Positions 52,546 through 62,834 of a stretch of 64,000 bases of DNA are shown here, in pieces. The DNA is taken from positions 310,001 to 374,000 of the forward strand of contig CAUEEP010000911.1 of NCBI GenBank assembly GCA_958450365.1. Reading direction: 5' to 3'. The first letter of the stretch is position 1; the number at the start of each line of letters is the position of its first letter. Under the pieces are notes generated by a model. The model saw only the letters and a program-made list of their open reading frames with translations. It ran no database searches and was not told the origin of the DNA. The stretch comes from Mesorhabditis belari. Its lineage: Eukaryota > Nematoda > Chromadorea > Rhabditida > Rhabditidae. The position numbers and the translations under genes were made by a program.

Positions 52546-52605
52546 ACTCCTTACAAAGAATAATTCTATTTGTTTACAGGTAGAATCGAGCTAATCAAGG
52601 TGCCA

Positions 52606-53088
52606 ATGATGATCTGGAATATGACAACATTTCCACTCGAACGTCTTTGCTTCGATCTGAAGTTGGAGGTTTTGGAGCAATTGGACGCAAAAGATGTGAT
52701 TGAATTGGGGAAAGTCAATCAAGGATTCCAACGGATGATTTCGAGTCGACCATCGATCGCTTTTGGGCATCACGTCCGTCAGATTGAATTTGGGTTTGAT
52801 CCACACGGAATTGAAGCAATCAACCTCAAGAAGCTGAATTCAAAGTCACGTGGGGTCAGTCTGGATGTCATTCGTCATTTTGCTTTTATCAAAAACCTTC
52901 GATGGTGCAATGAATTGTGGATGGACGAGGATTACGACAGCCCAATCGACAGAGATCACGCCGCTTTCCTGAAACAACTTGAGGTAGTGAATTCACTCTG
53001 TTTAGAGTTACTTTCTCGTTTGTCAATCAACATTAGGATATACAATATAAAAAGCAAAGAACGAATGAGGGGAAAGACAGCACCTTAA
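52606..53088 (+). CDS. F-box-like family copy 5, C-terminally truncated, inverted
   Basis: About 160 aa from the ATG at 52606, which follows the acceptor TTGTTTACAG|GTAGAATCG at 52579; an upstream in-frame ATG at 52570 would be intronic. F-box-like region intact (FPLERLCFDLKLEVLEQLD then AKDVIELGKVNQGFQRMISS). The middle is collinear with other copies to VVNSLCLELLSRLSI, with a short in-frame deletion of the YCAPQH-type stretch. It then runs into unrelated sequence (RIYNIKSKERMRGKTAP) and stops. It has therefore lost about 170 residues of the putative substrate-binding region. Could be an F-box-only protein or a pseudogene. Confidence 0.65.
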   Translation: MMIWNMTTFPLERLCFDLKLEVLEQLDAKDVIELGKVNQGFQRMISSRPSIAFGHHVRQIEFGFDPHGIEAINLKKLNSKSRGVSLDVIRHFAFIKNLRWCNELWMDEDYDSPIDRDHAAFLKQLEVVNSLCLELLSRLSINIRIYNIKSKERMRGKTAP

Positions 53089-53575
53089 AAACGCGCTACA
53101 AAAACATAATAGAATCTAGGAAGGTAGAAGAAAACTTAGCGGGACTCGGCATAAAAACCCGATAAAGTTTGCGATTCGATCATGGAACGAAGGAGAATGA
53201 AAAGAATGGCAAAAGGGGAATTTTTGTGCGGGATACCGTAGGACATCTATACTTTAGAAAGCAAGTTCCGCTACTCGAATCGAATCGAATCGGTTCAAAT
53301 CGCTCAACTCGCTTCGAACCGATTCAACTTTTTAATTTAAAACCAAAGAAAAAGAAAGAAATTGGTATTGATACTTGCTTGCAAAAACTTAATTTTAAGA
53401 AGCATCTATTCGATTTTAACAAAAATTCTTAATTTTCATTTTTTTTTTGAAAAAAATTAGTACGATTTTTTCCTCAAAACCACTTTTTCTGGGATAGTTT
53501 TATGTGTAAATTCCGAAAAACACAACGAGAGCTTGGGAAAATGCGTTTTAAGCCCCAAAACTCGCCTTAAAACTC
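53089..53575. other. No convincing gene; GAATCG-rich patch
   Basis: Short CGAATCGAATCGAATCGGTT patch at about 53275-53335, otherwise AT-rich unique sequence at the 3' break of copy 5. Confidence 0.4.
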
Positions 53576-54402
53576 TCGCATTTCTTTTTTTGATCTCGGA
53601 AAGATGTTCACACTTTTGTCGTGAGCAAACATTTCTCTTGACACGTTCTTTTCGTGCTTTTTGATGGTCACCAACTGAATGATTCTAGTTTTATCCCAAC
53701 GAACAGCTAGGGGTCACTTTCTTTTAAAGATTTCAACAATTTTGTAACTTTCAGCATTCAAAAGCAAGAATAACGAAAAGCTAGTAATTTCATAAATCAA
53801 CTTTTCAGCTAACGTATAATTGCATAATTTTTCTCGAGCTAGATTCTGGCGCACCTGTCATTTTCCCTGTAATTTTTCCCTTAAATCTTATTTTTGGATT
53901 TATGAATGTATTTTTAAGAGGAATAAGAAACAATAATAGTCATACTTTATTCATGGTGCATGAAAAAAGTGAGCCCAATATGTAAATATATAGAAGAAGC
54001 CGCTTCTGGCTTCGAAAACATAAACGTACAAAAAAGAATTGAAATTATATTTTAGTTTTGGACTCCTGTAAAGAAAGTCCAGAAATTCTAGTCTCAAAAT
54101 AGAAATCAGTCAAATTCAAATATCTTCGGGAAAGGAATTAAATACAAATTCAATCAAAGACACTTAAATTCAAATAAACGGAGATTAAATTTCAAATTCA
54201 AACACGTAGTAGACAGAATGAATAAATAATCAACAAGGCACAAGAGCAGAGTCATGAAAAACTGGCATTAACCCCCAAAATTCAAAAGTTTCGGTTTGAT
54301 AAATCTCCGAGTTTGAGATTAGTTAATACTAACTTAAAGGCAAAAACAGGATCTAAATCACGCAAAGGCAATGTAAGGCCAGCAAAATATACCAATAAAA
54401 CA
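53576..54402. repeat. Downstream module of copy 6, mariner-free
   Basis: Collinear with 30950-32300 but lacking the 512-bp mariner; the empty site is at about 53981-53991. It carries the AATAAA-bearing CTTTATTCATGG at 53945. Confidence 0.85.
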
Positions 54403-55407
54403 TCAATGATCGATCATTTCATCGGGCTTGATGTAAAAGGCAAGAAATTCATCCAAGAACAACATGTAGATGCAATCTCGGGTCGCATTGATATTTCGTC
54501 GGAAACACAGACTTTTCATCGGGAAAGCTACACCTCTACTTTCCATCAAACGATCGTTTGCCAATGCAATGAATGGTTGACGATTTTTCCCGTAGATTTG
54601 CTTCATTCCTGGATATCCCTTGAGAAAAACAAAGATTGTAGCCTTCATACCGCGTTGTACCAAATCGTGGTAAATTCTCACAACCGCTGGGTTTTGGTTT
54701 TTGCTCGGAATTCCGTGGCTAAGAATCCTTTGAATCGCTGGAACGATGAGATTTTCGTTGCAAACACTGATCCCAACACATTTGATGTGGGTCTTTATCA
54801 AAGCATTGTAATAAAACTGAGATTCAAGATCATCCGAACAATCAAAATGGACTTTCTCACATTCGTTGAGTTGAGCCTCAATGAAATGCCCAACAAGCTC
54901 TTTTATTGATGGGGCTTTTTGAAGGAAGCTGGGAAGATGCGCGTATTTCTTGATCTTGATTGACAAATGAGAAAGCAGCTCCAAGTGCAGAGGCGCACAA
55001 TAATACAGATCGAGTGAATTCACTGCCTCTAATTGTTTCAAAAAAGCGGCGTGATCCTTGTTGATTGGGCTGTTGTAACCCTCGCGCATCCGCAATTCAT
55101 TGCATGATCGAATGTTTTTGATAAAAGGAGAATGACGAATCACATCCAGACTGACCCCACGTGACTCCGAACTCCGAATGAAGTTGATTGCTTCAAATCC
55201 GTGTGCATCAAACCCAAATGCAATCTCATGGACATGATGTCCAAAAGCTATCCATGGTCGACTCGAAATCATCGATTGGAATCCTCGATTGACTCTCACC
55301 AATTCAATCACATCTTTTGCGTCCAATTGCTTCAAAACCTCCAACTTCAGATCGAAGCAAAGACGTTCGATTGGAAATGTTGTCTCATTCCACATCATCA
55401 TTGGCAT
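54403..55407 (-). CDS. F-box-like protein, family copy 6
   Basis: 334 aa, intact; starts MPMMMWNETTFPIERLCFDL. F-box-like region at residues about 10-50 with KQLDAKDVIELVRVNRGFQS. The leucine-rich C-terminal part includes LDLYYCAPLHLELLSHLSIK and PAIQRILSHGIPSKNQNPAV. The QNPAVVRIYHDLVQRG segment differs from the CKDFMDDMK of other copies, a local hotspot of change. It shares the short ending (FLDEFLAFYIKPDEMIDH) and flanks with copy 1, so these two duplicated most recently. The leader has CTACCTCAAAATAAAA, meaning the acceptor before this gene is changed (TTTTGAGGTAG), which may weaken splicing. Confidence 0.84.
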   Translation of the reverse strand: MPMMMWNETTFPIERLCFDLKLEVLKQLDAKDVIELVRVNRGFQSMISSRPWIAFGHHVHEIAFGFDAHGFEAINFIRSSESRGVSLDVIRHSPFIKNIRSCNELRMREGYNSPINKDHAAFLKQLEAVNSLDLYYCAPLHLELLSHLSIKIKKYAHLPSFLQKAPSIKELVGHFIEAQLNECEKVHFDCSDDLESQFYYNALIKTHIKCVGISVCNENLIVPAIQRILSHGIPSKNQNPAVVRIYHDLVQRGMKATIFVFLKGYPGMKQIYGKNRQPFIALANDRLMESRGVAFPMKSLCFRRNINATRDCIYMLFLDEFLAFYIKPDEMIDH

Positions 55408-56105
55408 CTTGAATGGCGCCTTTCTACCTCAAAATAAAAAGAATTCGTCTTTGTAAGGAGCAGATCAATGCAATGGATCACTTTCAGCCTTTCCAGTAGT
55501 AAAAGCTTGTTTTCCAAAGCATCAATGATGAATTTCCAAAAGATTTGTTAAAAGGCTAAAGGTGATCCATTGCACGGTTCTAGTACCAAAAAGGATAGAA
55601 AACGAAAGAAATAAGCATAAAATCATGTATTCTTGTGGAATTTAACAAAACGCAAGCCTATTTTTTACACTATTGAGCGAAATTTGGCACGGTATGGTAT
55701 CAAAAATGTTAAAAACCGCACAAAAACACCGAGATCTAGACAAATGAATTAAAAAACTAATAGAATTTAAAACAGGCGAGGTGCTTTAAGATCGGGTCTC
55801 ATGCATAAAATACCCTGGCTTTGTCAAATTCTAATCATTTTGCATTAAGAAATGGCGTTTAGTTGAGAAAATTGGGAAATTCTAGAATTTTATACGTTTT
55901 AAAGCTTTGCGAATATGAAATTTGAAAGAACGAAACAATTTTACACCGGATGCTATAGCAAAGTTTAAAAACCCGACCAAGACACCGAAATCTGGACAGA
56001 TTAAAGAATAAAGAATGCCGTCAAATTCCTTCCTTAAATGCCAGCAGTTACAGTAGGTTTTCCGACGAAACCTACCGTAATCCAGATCATCCACGATATA
56101 ATTTA
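55408..56105. repeat. Upstream duplication module U (copy 6)
   Basis: Upstream inverted repeat at about 55468-55578, slightly shortened in the loop. Hairpin TTACAGTAGGTTT...AAACCTACCGTAA at about 56047-56080. 56106-56650 beyond it is unique, with no recognisable gene. Confidence 0.8.
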
Positions 56106-56659
56106 CACTTCAAGCCGCAAAATACAAAACACTGGTACTCAAATTTGGAACCGCACCCGTGAAGCGCATTGTCGTGAAGGAGAACGATCTTTGACTTGTA
56201 GGGCCTATTCCTCTTTCGTAGTAGGTTCGTGTGAGACTCAAAAATGGAGGACTGGAGATGTCCCAGTTTGGGCACTTTTGTTCAAAAGAAACCCATTTTG
56301 GTGTCAATAGAAAAGTTGTAGAGAAGCAAAAATTAGGTTAATATCTAAATTTCCAAAAAGTTACACCGAGTAGTTTCGCTTAAAATGCAAGTTTTGTGAA
56401 AATTCGTAAATTTGGCATTTCTTGAAAATCAGTTTTTGAATCTAGGAAAATTTGGATATAAGCTTCATTTTTGATTCTCTATTCTTTTGATTTTTGATTA
56501 ATCGCGGCCGGGTGACCATAGAAAATTTTTTACGGCTGTTTCTTGGCTTTCGAAAAAACAAGAGTATTTAGAAGACCATAAGCTAGCTCAGCTTAATGAT
56601 CTTTTGCATTATCTAAAAATAAAATCTCCATCTTGAAAAAGGTATTTTTTCTTTCTTTG

Positions 56660-56890
56660 GCTTTTTTCTTTGGATTCTTTGGCTCTCAACTGACAACTGC
56701 TGACAACGATTTTTTCGGTCACAACTTTTTAAAAGCAGCTTCGATGTCACTGACCGCAAGGAGAAAATTTGCTTGTGGTGAGATCTCTTTAGATGGAAAA
56801 GCAGGAAAGGCTTCGTTAGGTTATTGTAAACGCTGTGAAAGAATTTAGCAAACTCAAGAACAATTTTGTTTGAGATCTAAAAAGTTTTCA
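56660..56890 (-). pseudogene. Second LINE ORF2 fragment
   Basis: Same sequence as 51330-51545 with point differences (GTCAGCAGTTGTCAGTTGAG, GATGTCACTGACCGCAAG). On the minus strand it encodes the pre-RT stretch with LT(A/V)SDIEAAFKKL. The reverse transcriptase part seen in the other copy is absent. Confidence 0.7.
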
Positions 56891-56929
56891 CTAGGATTGA
56901 ATGAATCAAGGAAGGCATTTGAAGTTTAA

Positions 56930-58480
56930 TTGGGGTCCTTAGTTTTATTAGGGCAATGGGAATGAAATCAGCGCTCACATATCTTTTAAAAAAATTACAA
57001 GCCTTAGCCACTAAGTGTTGTAAACTATGTTGTAAACTGTTCGAAGGCCTGAATCTCCTCCACAAAATAGTGCGAAAAGATTTCGAATTGAATTGATTAT
57101 TGAAGACTTGGGTGACCTTTAAGTTGAAAGGTCCAAAGGTGACTATTTTCTGGAAAATGTGTTTCTGGTAATAGCCTTGCCCGGGTTTTTCATTAGAAAA
57201 TGCCACTAATTAAAATTATTTCAAAATAACATTTAAAAAAAACTCCTTTTGTTCGTTCGTCTTCTAGAGCTAAATCTTTGTTTTTCCAAAAAAGCTTCAT
57301 TTTGGGCCAGAAACGGCTACTTTCAACTTTGGATTCTCCTATCTCGATAGAATCTAAGCTGATCGTTTGAGTTTTGGTATAAATATTGAGTGCTGTATAT
57401 GCTTAATATACTGGCAAAATTTCAGGCTGAAAGCTGAAAGAATTTCAGGCGTGAAAGCGATAGTTGCCAGCAGGCGCAGGTGCGCAGGTTCAGACTCGAT
57501 CTGCGGTTACTTTTTAACACCGAAGTCCTCAAGAATCAATCTAATTCAAAATCTTTTTGCATTGTTTTGTAGAGGAGATTCAGGGCTTTCAAACAGTTTA
57601 CAACACTTATTGGCTGAGGCTTGCAATTTTTTTAAAAAGATATTTGAGCGCTGGTTTCATTCCCATTACCCATTCCCAATATATGTGAAGAAGACTTCCC
57701 GTTTTTGGATTTAATGACATTTCTTTCAATATTTTCCTCAAATTTACGCCAAAATTTCGAGGGCTTATTCAGTTCCTTACTAACTAAAGGCTTGTTTAAG
57801 GGTTTTGAAAAATAGGAACGCCGGAAAAAAGGGGCTAGTCTACTTTTAGCTCTCAAGATGTGCGGCGGGGTCATTGAAGGAGGATGACCACACGTTAATT
57901 CGATGGATTATAGGAGACTAGCGCAGAAGATGTCATAATCTTTGTCAATAGAATTTGAGGAGGCACGAAAGTCTGATCGATTTAAAGAATCTAGTATACA
58001 CACCGCCGCTTTATCATGATCCAAATCAAAATGTAAACAGACTTGATCCCTTTCCTTCGGAGTAAAACAGGTTGAACGAATTTCGAAACCGATTCAGAGA
58101 TGGTCAGAGCCCGGGAGCCGCAAACGCAGAGGCGGCAAACTTTGCAGATCGATTACGTCGTCCAGACAGTCACAAATCGTCACAAGCAATAGTCACAGCA
58201 AAACAATATGGATCAGGACAATGCAGAAGAAGAAAGCGCTATCTGATTAATTTTGTTTAACTATCTTTTGTACAAAAAGGGAATGGAAAATGGAAAGGAA
58301 TCGAATTGAGGCAAAACAAGTGGAATAAAACTCTCATTTTACCTCTTCCCTTCCAGACATACCTACGAATAGTGGACGAAGCTGCCAATTGAAACACTCA
58401 GACAATCCGACTCGTTTGAAATCGATAAACGAGCCAGTCAAACGAGTCACGAAGAGCAACTTACAATAAAATGAAGGATT
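56930..58480. repeat. Inverted and direct copies of module P, then module C
   Basis: 56930-57190 is module P inverted, 57560-57720 is module P direct, so the pair forms a large imperfect foldback. 57760-58200 is module C with the uninterrupted TACACACCGCCGCTTTATC at 57995, the empty site for the palindromic element. 58280-58310 is a variant empty site for the 777-bp element. No intact gene. Confidence 0.75.
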
Positions 58481-58757
58481 GCTTGAGAACAAACACAACA
58501 AACAACGCTGAAATCCCTAAACTCGTTTGGTAGATTCTGACAGATGCATTCATCAATGCCTAAAAAGGTTCGTACAAAAACACACTTGGGATCTGACCTG
58601 CCGATCGAACAACCAATAAAGTATCCAAAAGAGTCAATCCATTCCTTCAACAACGAATTTAGAGTTCAAACAATAGAATTTAACTTCCTACCAATACATA
58701 AACCCCATTAGAATAGCGATATAAACTGATCAGATTAGATAAGCCTCTTTTTCAGCG

Positions 58758-58922
58758 ATGTCTGATTCGAAACGAAGAAGGCAAAGCGGAAAGCAAAAGG
58801 ATTCGGCAAAGAAACGTTTGGTATTCAGGCATTTTCCCCAGAAACCCTTATTTTTGGTTTTACATATTAATTTTTATCATACTTTATTCATGGTGCATGA
58901 AAAAAGTGAGCCGAATATGTAA
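58758..58922 (+). CDS. Small basic ORF MSDSKRRRQSG, intact copy
   Basis: 54 codons from an ATG two bases after an acceptor-like TCTTTTTCAG: MSDSKRRRQSGKQKDSAKKR then LVFRHFPQKPLF. The basic start looks like a nuclear-localisation or nucleic-acid-binding tail. The later part runs into the shared downstream module (VHEKSEPNM), so only the first 28 or so codons may be original coding sequence. Four other copies are broken. Function unknown; may be the first exon of a lost gene. Confidence 0.35.
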   Translation: MSDSKRRRQSGKQKDSAKKRLVFRHFPQKPLFLVLHINFYHTLFMVHEKSEPNM

Positions 58923-59200
58923 ATACGTAGAAGGAGCCGCTTTTGGCTTAGAAAACATCAACGTACAGAAAAGAATTGAAACTATATCTTAATTTCGGAC
59001 TTTTGCAAAGTTTAGAAATTACGTCAAATTTAAAGATCTTAGGGAAGGGGAATTAAATACAAATTCAAACGCATACATCTAAATTCCAAATCTCGGAGAT
59101 TGAAATTAGTTACTACTAGCTTAAAGGCAAAAACCGGATTTAAAGCACGAAAAGGCAATGTAAGGCCAGCAAAATACAGCAATAAAACATCAATGATCGA

Positions 59201-59704
59201 TCATTTAATCCGCTTGATGTAAAAGGCGAGAAATTGATTCGAGAACAACATGTAGATCCAATCTTTCGTCGTATCGATATTTTGTCGATATTGGAAACGC
59301 AGAGCTTTCATCGTGAAACTTTGATATCTGCTTCTCTTGTCACGAAGTAGAAGGCTGTCGTAATACTTGCTCATCCACAATAGATCACATGATCGAATGC
59401 CTTGGATGAAACTAAGATGAATAATGACATCCAGACTAAATGACATCCGTGACCGTGACCCCGAATTCAGCTTCTGTTCTTCAAACATTTTGATGTTGAG
59501 TTCCTCAAAACGAGATCCAATATCATTCACATGACGTCCAAAAACGATCGACGGTCGATTCGAAATCATCCATTGGAATCCTTGATTGACTTTCACCAAT
59601 TCAATCACATCTCTTGCCTCCAATTGCTCCAAAACCTCCAACTTCAGATCGAAGCAAAGACGTTCGAGTGGAAATGTTGTCATATTCCCCATCATCATTG
59701 GCAT
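59201..59704 (-). CDS. F-box-like family copy 7, in-frame internal deletion
   Basis: 167 aa: F-box-like region kept (FPLERLCFDLKLEVLEQLE then ARDVIELVKVNQGFQWMISN), then about half the protein missing. Sequence goes from LLWMSKYYDSLLLRD directly to the C-terminal MKALRFQYRQNIDTTKDWIY and AFYIKRIK. The frame is preserved across the deletion of roughly 165 codons. The final residues change from the family's PDEMIDH by a 1-bp slip. The leader before the ATG contains an extra piece of coding-like sequence (AAATCTGACCACATTTCC) from another copy. A product with F-box but no substrate domain could compete for Skp1, or the gene may be dead. Confidence 0.65.
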   Translation of the reverse strand: MPMMMGNMTTFPLERLCFDLKLEVLEQLEARDVIELVKVNQGFQWMISNRPSIVFGRHVNDIGSRFEELNIKMFEEQKLNSGSRSRMSFSLDVIIHLSFIQGIRSCDLLWMSKYYDSLLLRDKRSRYQSFTMKALRFQYRQNIDTTKDWIYMLFSNQFLAFYIKRIK

Positions 59705-59759
59705 CTTGAATTGGAAATGTGGTCAGATTTTGCCCCTCGATTGGCGCCGTTCTACCTGC

Positions 59760-60475
59760 AAATAAAAAGAATTATTCTTTGTATGCAGATCGATGCAATG
59801 GATCACTTTCAGCATTTCCAGTAGTAAAAGTTTGTTTTCTAGAGCGTGAATGATGAATTTCCAATAAAATTTGTTAAAATGCTAAAATTAATCCATTACA
59901 CGGGTCTAGAAACGAAAAAAAAATAGAAAACGAAAGAAATACGCATAAAATCACGTATTCTAGTGGAATTTAACAAAACCCAAGTCTATTTTTTACATTA
60001 TTGGGTGAAATTTGGGACGGTAGCTATAAAAATGTTAAAAGCAGCACAAAAACACTGAGATCTAGACAAATGAATTAAAAAACTAACATTTTAAATAGGT
60101 GAGGTGCTTTAAGATCGGGTCTCATGCTTAAAATACCCTGGATTTGTCAAATTCTAATCATTTTGCATTAAGAAATGGCGTTTAGTTGAGAAAATTTGGA
60201 AATTCTAGAATTTTAAACGTTTTAAAGCTTTGCGAATCTGAAAATTGATAGAATGAAAAAATTTTGAACCGTATGCTATAATCAATGTTAAAAACACGAC
60301 AAAAACACCGAAATCAAGACAGATCAAAGAATGAAGATTGTCGTCAAATTCTTTCCTTAAATGCCAGCAGTTACAGTAGGTTTTCCGACGAAACCTACCG
60401 TAATCCAGATCATCCACGATATCATTTACACACAACGAAACAAGAAAACCAAAACACTCAAATTTCCTCTAAAAT
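59760..60475. repeat. Upstream duplication module U (copy 7)
   Basis: Upstream inverted repeat at about 59790-59900 with decayed arms (AAAATTAATCCATTACA). Hairpin TTACAGTAGGTTT...AAACCTACCGTAA at about 60369-60402. 60476-60765 is a duplicated fragment with a frameshifted MSNSKRRRRSGKKE copy at 60665. Confidence 0.78.
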
Positions 60476-60767
60476 TCGTACAAGAAAAAACTTGGGATCT
60501 GACCTGCCGATCGAACAACCAATACAGCATCTAAAAAAGATCGAGTCAATCCATTCCAGCAACAACGAATTTGGAGTCCAAACAGAAGAATTCAACTTGT
60601 TGCGGATACATAAAACCCATTAGAATGCCGACATAAAATGATTAAACAAGTCTTTTTTTAGCCATGTCTAACTCGAAACGAAGAAGGCGAAGCGGAAAGA
60701 AAGAATGATTCGGCGAAGAAACGATTGGTATTCAGGCATTTTCCTCAGAAAACCTTATTTTTGGGTC

Positions 60768-61641
60768 ATATCCGCTTCCCTTCCAACGATCGTTTGCCAA
60801 TGCAATGGATGGTTGACGATTTTTCCCGTTGCTTTGTTTCATACCTGGATACCCCTTGAGAAAAACAACGATTGTAGCCTTCATAACGTGCATAAAATCG
60901 TCGGAAGCTCTCACCACCGCTGCGGGGTTTTTGCTCGGAATTCCGTGGCCAACAATCCTTTGAATGGCTGGAACGATGTGATCTCCGTTGTAACATCCGA
61001 TTTCAAAATATTTGATGTGGGTCTTTATAAAAGCATCGTGGTAAAACTGAAATTCATCATCATCCCAACAATTAAATCTGACTGCTTCACATTCGTTGAG
61101 TTGAGCCTCAATGAAATGTCCAACAAGATCTTTTATTGATGGAGCTTTTTGAAGGAAGCTGGGAAGATACGCGTCACCCTTGATCTTGACGGCCGAATGA
61201 GAAAGCAACTCCAACTGCTGAGGCACCCACCCATCCAAATAGAGTGAATTCACTACCTCAAGTTGTTTCAGAAAAGCGACGTGTTCCTTCTTGATTGGTC
61301 CGTAATCGTTTTTTATCCACATTTGATTGCACGATCGAATGTTTTTGTATGAAAGGAAGATGACGAATGACATCCAGACTGACCCGACTTGACTCATTCG
61401 ACGAATTCAGCTTCTTGATGTTGATTGCTTTAATTCCGTGTGCAAACCCAAATTCAATCTCATGGACGTGATGTCCAAAAGCTATCCATCGTCGACTCGA
61501 AATCATCCGTCGGAATCCTTGATTGACTTTCCCCAATTCAATCACATTTCTTGCGTCCAATTCCTCCAAAACCTCCAACTTCAGATCAAAGCAAAGACGT
61601 TCGATTGGAAATGTGGTCACATTCCACATCATCATTGGCAT
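60768..61641 (-). pseudogene. F-box-like family copy 8, frameshifted and truncated
   Basis: Starts MPMMMWNVTTFPIERLCFDL and keeps the F-box region (ELDARNVIELGKVNQGFRRM). A 1-bp insertion near 61348 (TTTTTGTATGAAAGG here, TTTTTGATGAAAGG in intact copies) shifts the frame after VIRHLPFI. The shifted frame continues with recognisable family sequence (KNIRSCNQMWIKNDYGPIKK to IALANDRWKGSG). At about 60768 a deletion joins it to the GTATTCAGGCATTTTCC module, losing about 45 C-terminal residues and the 3' flank. The second part is conserved well, so the frameshift is recent. Confidence 0.85.
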
Positions 61642-62165
61642 CTTGAATGGCGCCTTTCTACCTGTAAATAAAAAGAATAAGTCTTTCTAAGGAAAAGATC
61701 AATGCAATGGATCACTTTCAGCATTTTCAATAGTAAAAGCTTGTTTTCTAAAGCGTGAATGATGAATTTCCAATAAAAGATTTGTTAAACTGCTAAACGT
61801 GATCCATTGCACGGGTCTAGTGCCGATAAAGATAGAAAACAAAGAAATACGCATAAAATTATGTATTCTAGTGGCATTTTAACAAAATCCAAGTCTATTT
61901 TTTACATTATTGAGTGATATGTGGCACGATATGGTATTAAAAATCTTAAAAACAGCACAAAAACATCGAGATCTAGACAAATGAATTAAAAAACTAATAA
62001 AATTTAAAACAGGTGAGGTGCTTTAAGATCGGGTCTCATGCCTAAAATATCCTGGTTTGTCAAATTCTAATCATTTTGCATTAAGAAATGGCGTTTAGTT
62101 GAGAAAATCGGGAATTTCTAGAATTTTAAACGTTTTAAAGCTTTGCGAAAATGAAATTTGTAAGA
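61642..62165. repeat. Upstream duplication module U (copy 8)
   Basis: Upstream inverted repeat at about 61705-61812, then the first half of module U, broken at about 62165 where a family fragment is joined. Confidence 0.78.
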
Positions 62166-62171
62166 ATGAAA

Positions 62172-62367
62172 AATCGCTGTTCATCGGGTTGTCGTGTCCA
62201 TGGTCCCACACCGTCAATTGATTGCACGACCGAATGTTTTTGATAAAAGGAAAGTGACGAATGACACCCAGACGAACTGAACTGATCTCAAGTGCCTTCA
62301 GCTTCACGATGCCGATTGCTTCAAATAAGTGTGAATTAAAATAAAGTTCAATCGCATCCACATGATG
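62172..62367 (-). pseudogene. F-box-like family copy 9, internal fragment
   Basis: Only the segment after the F-box remains: HHVDAIELYFNSHLFEAIGI, then VIRHFPFIKNIRSCNQL and DHGHDNPMN. Both ends are abrupt junctions (to module U at about 62168 and to the downstream module at about 62368), so this is a scar of unequal exchange. Confidence 0.8.
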
Positions 62368-62834
62368 TCAAAACAGGGTGAGTGAAAAGAGTGAGCCGAA
62401 TATGTAAATACGTAGAACGAGCCGCTTTTGGCTTACATAAACTTAGAAAACATACCGAAAACATAAACGTACAGAAAAGAATTGAAATTATATTTTAGTT
62501 TCGGAATTTTGTAAAGAAAGTTTAGAAATTAAGTCAAATTCAAATATTTTAGGGAAGGCAATCAAAATCAAAGAAATACAAATTCAATCAAAGACATTTA
62601 AATTCCAATTAACGAAGATTAAATTTCAAATTCTAACACGTAGTAGACAGAATGAATAAATAATCAACAAGACACAAGAAAGAGTCATGAAAAACTGGCG
62701 TTAACCCCCAAATTGAAAATTTTCGGTTTGAGAAATCTCCGAGTTTGAGATTAGTTAATGCTAGCTTAAAGGCAAAAACAGGATCTAAATCACGCAAAGA
62801 CACTGTAAGGCCAGCAAAATATAGCAACAAAACA
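62368..62834. repeat. Downstream module of copy 10
   Basis: GAGCCGAATATGTAAATACG onward matches other 3' flanks, but the part with CTTTATTCATGG has been lost at the junction with fragment 9, so this gene lacks the conserved AATAAA seen elsewhere. A TTACATAAACTTAGAAAACA insertion near 62440 is particular to this copy. Confidence 0.7.
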
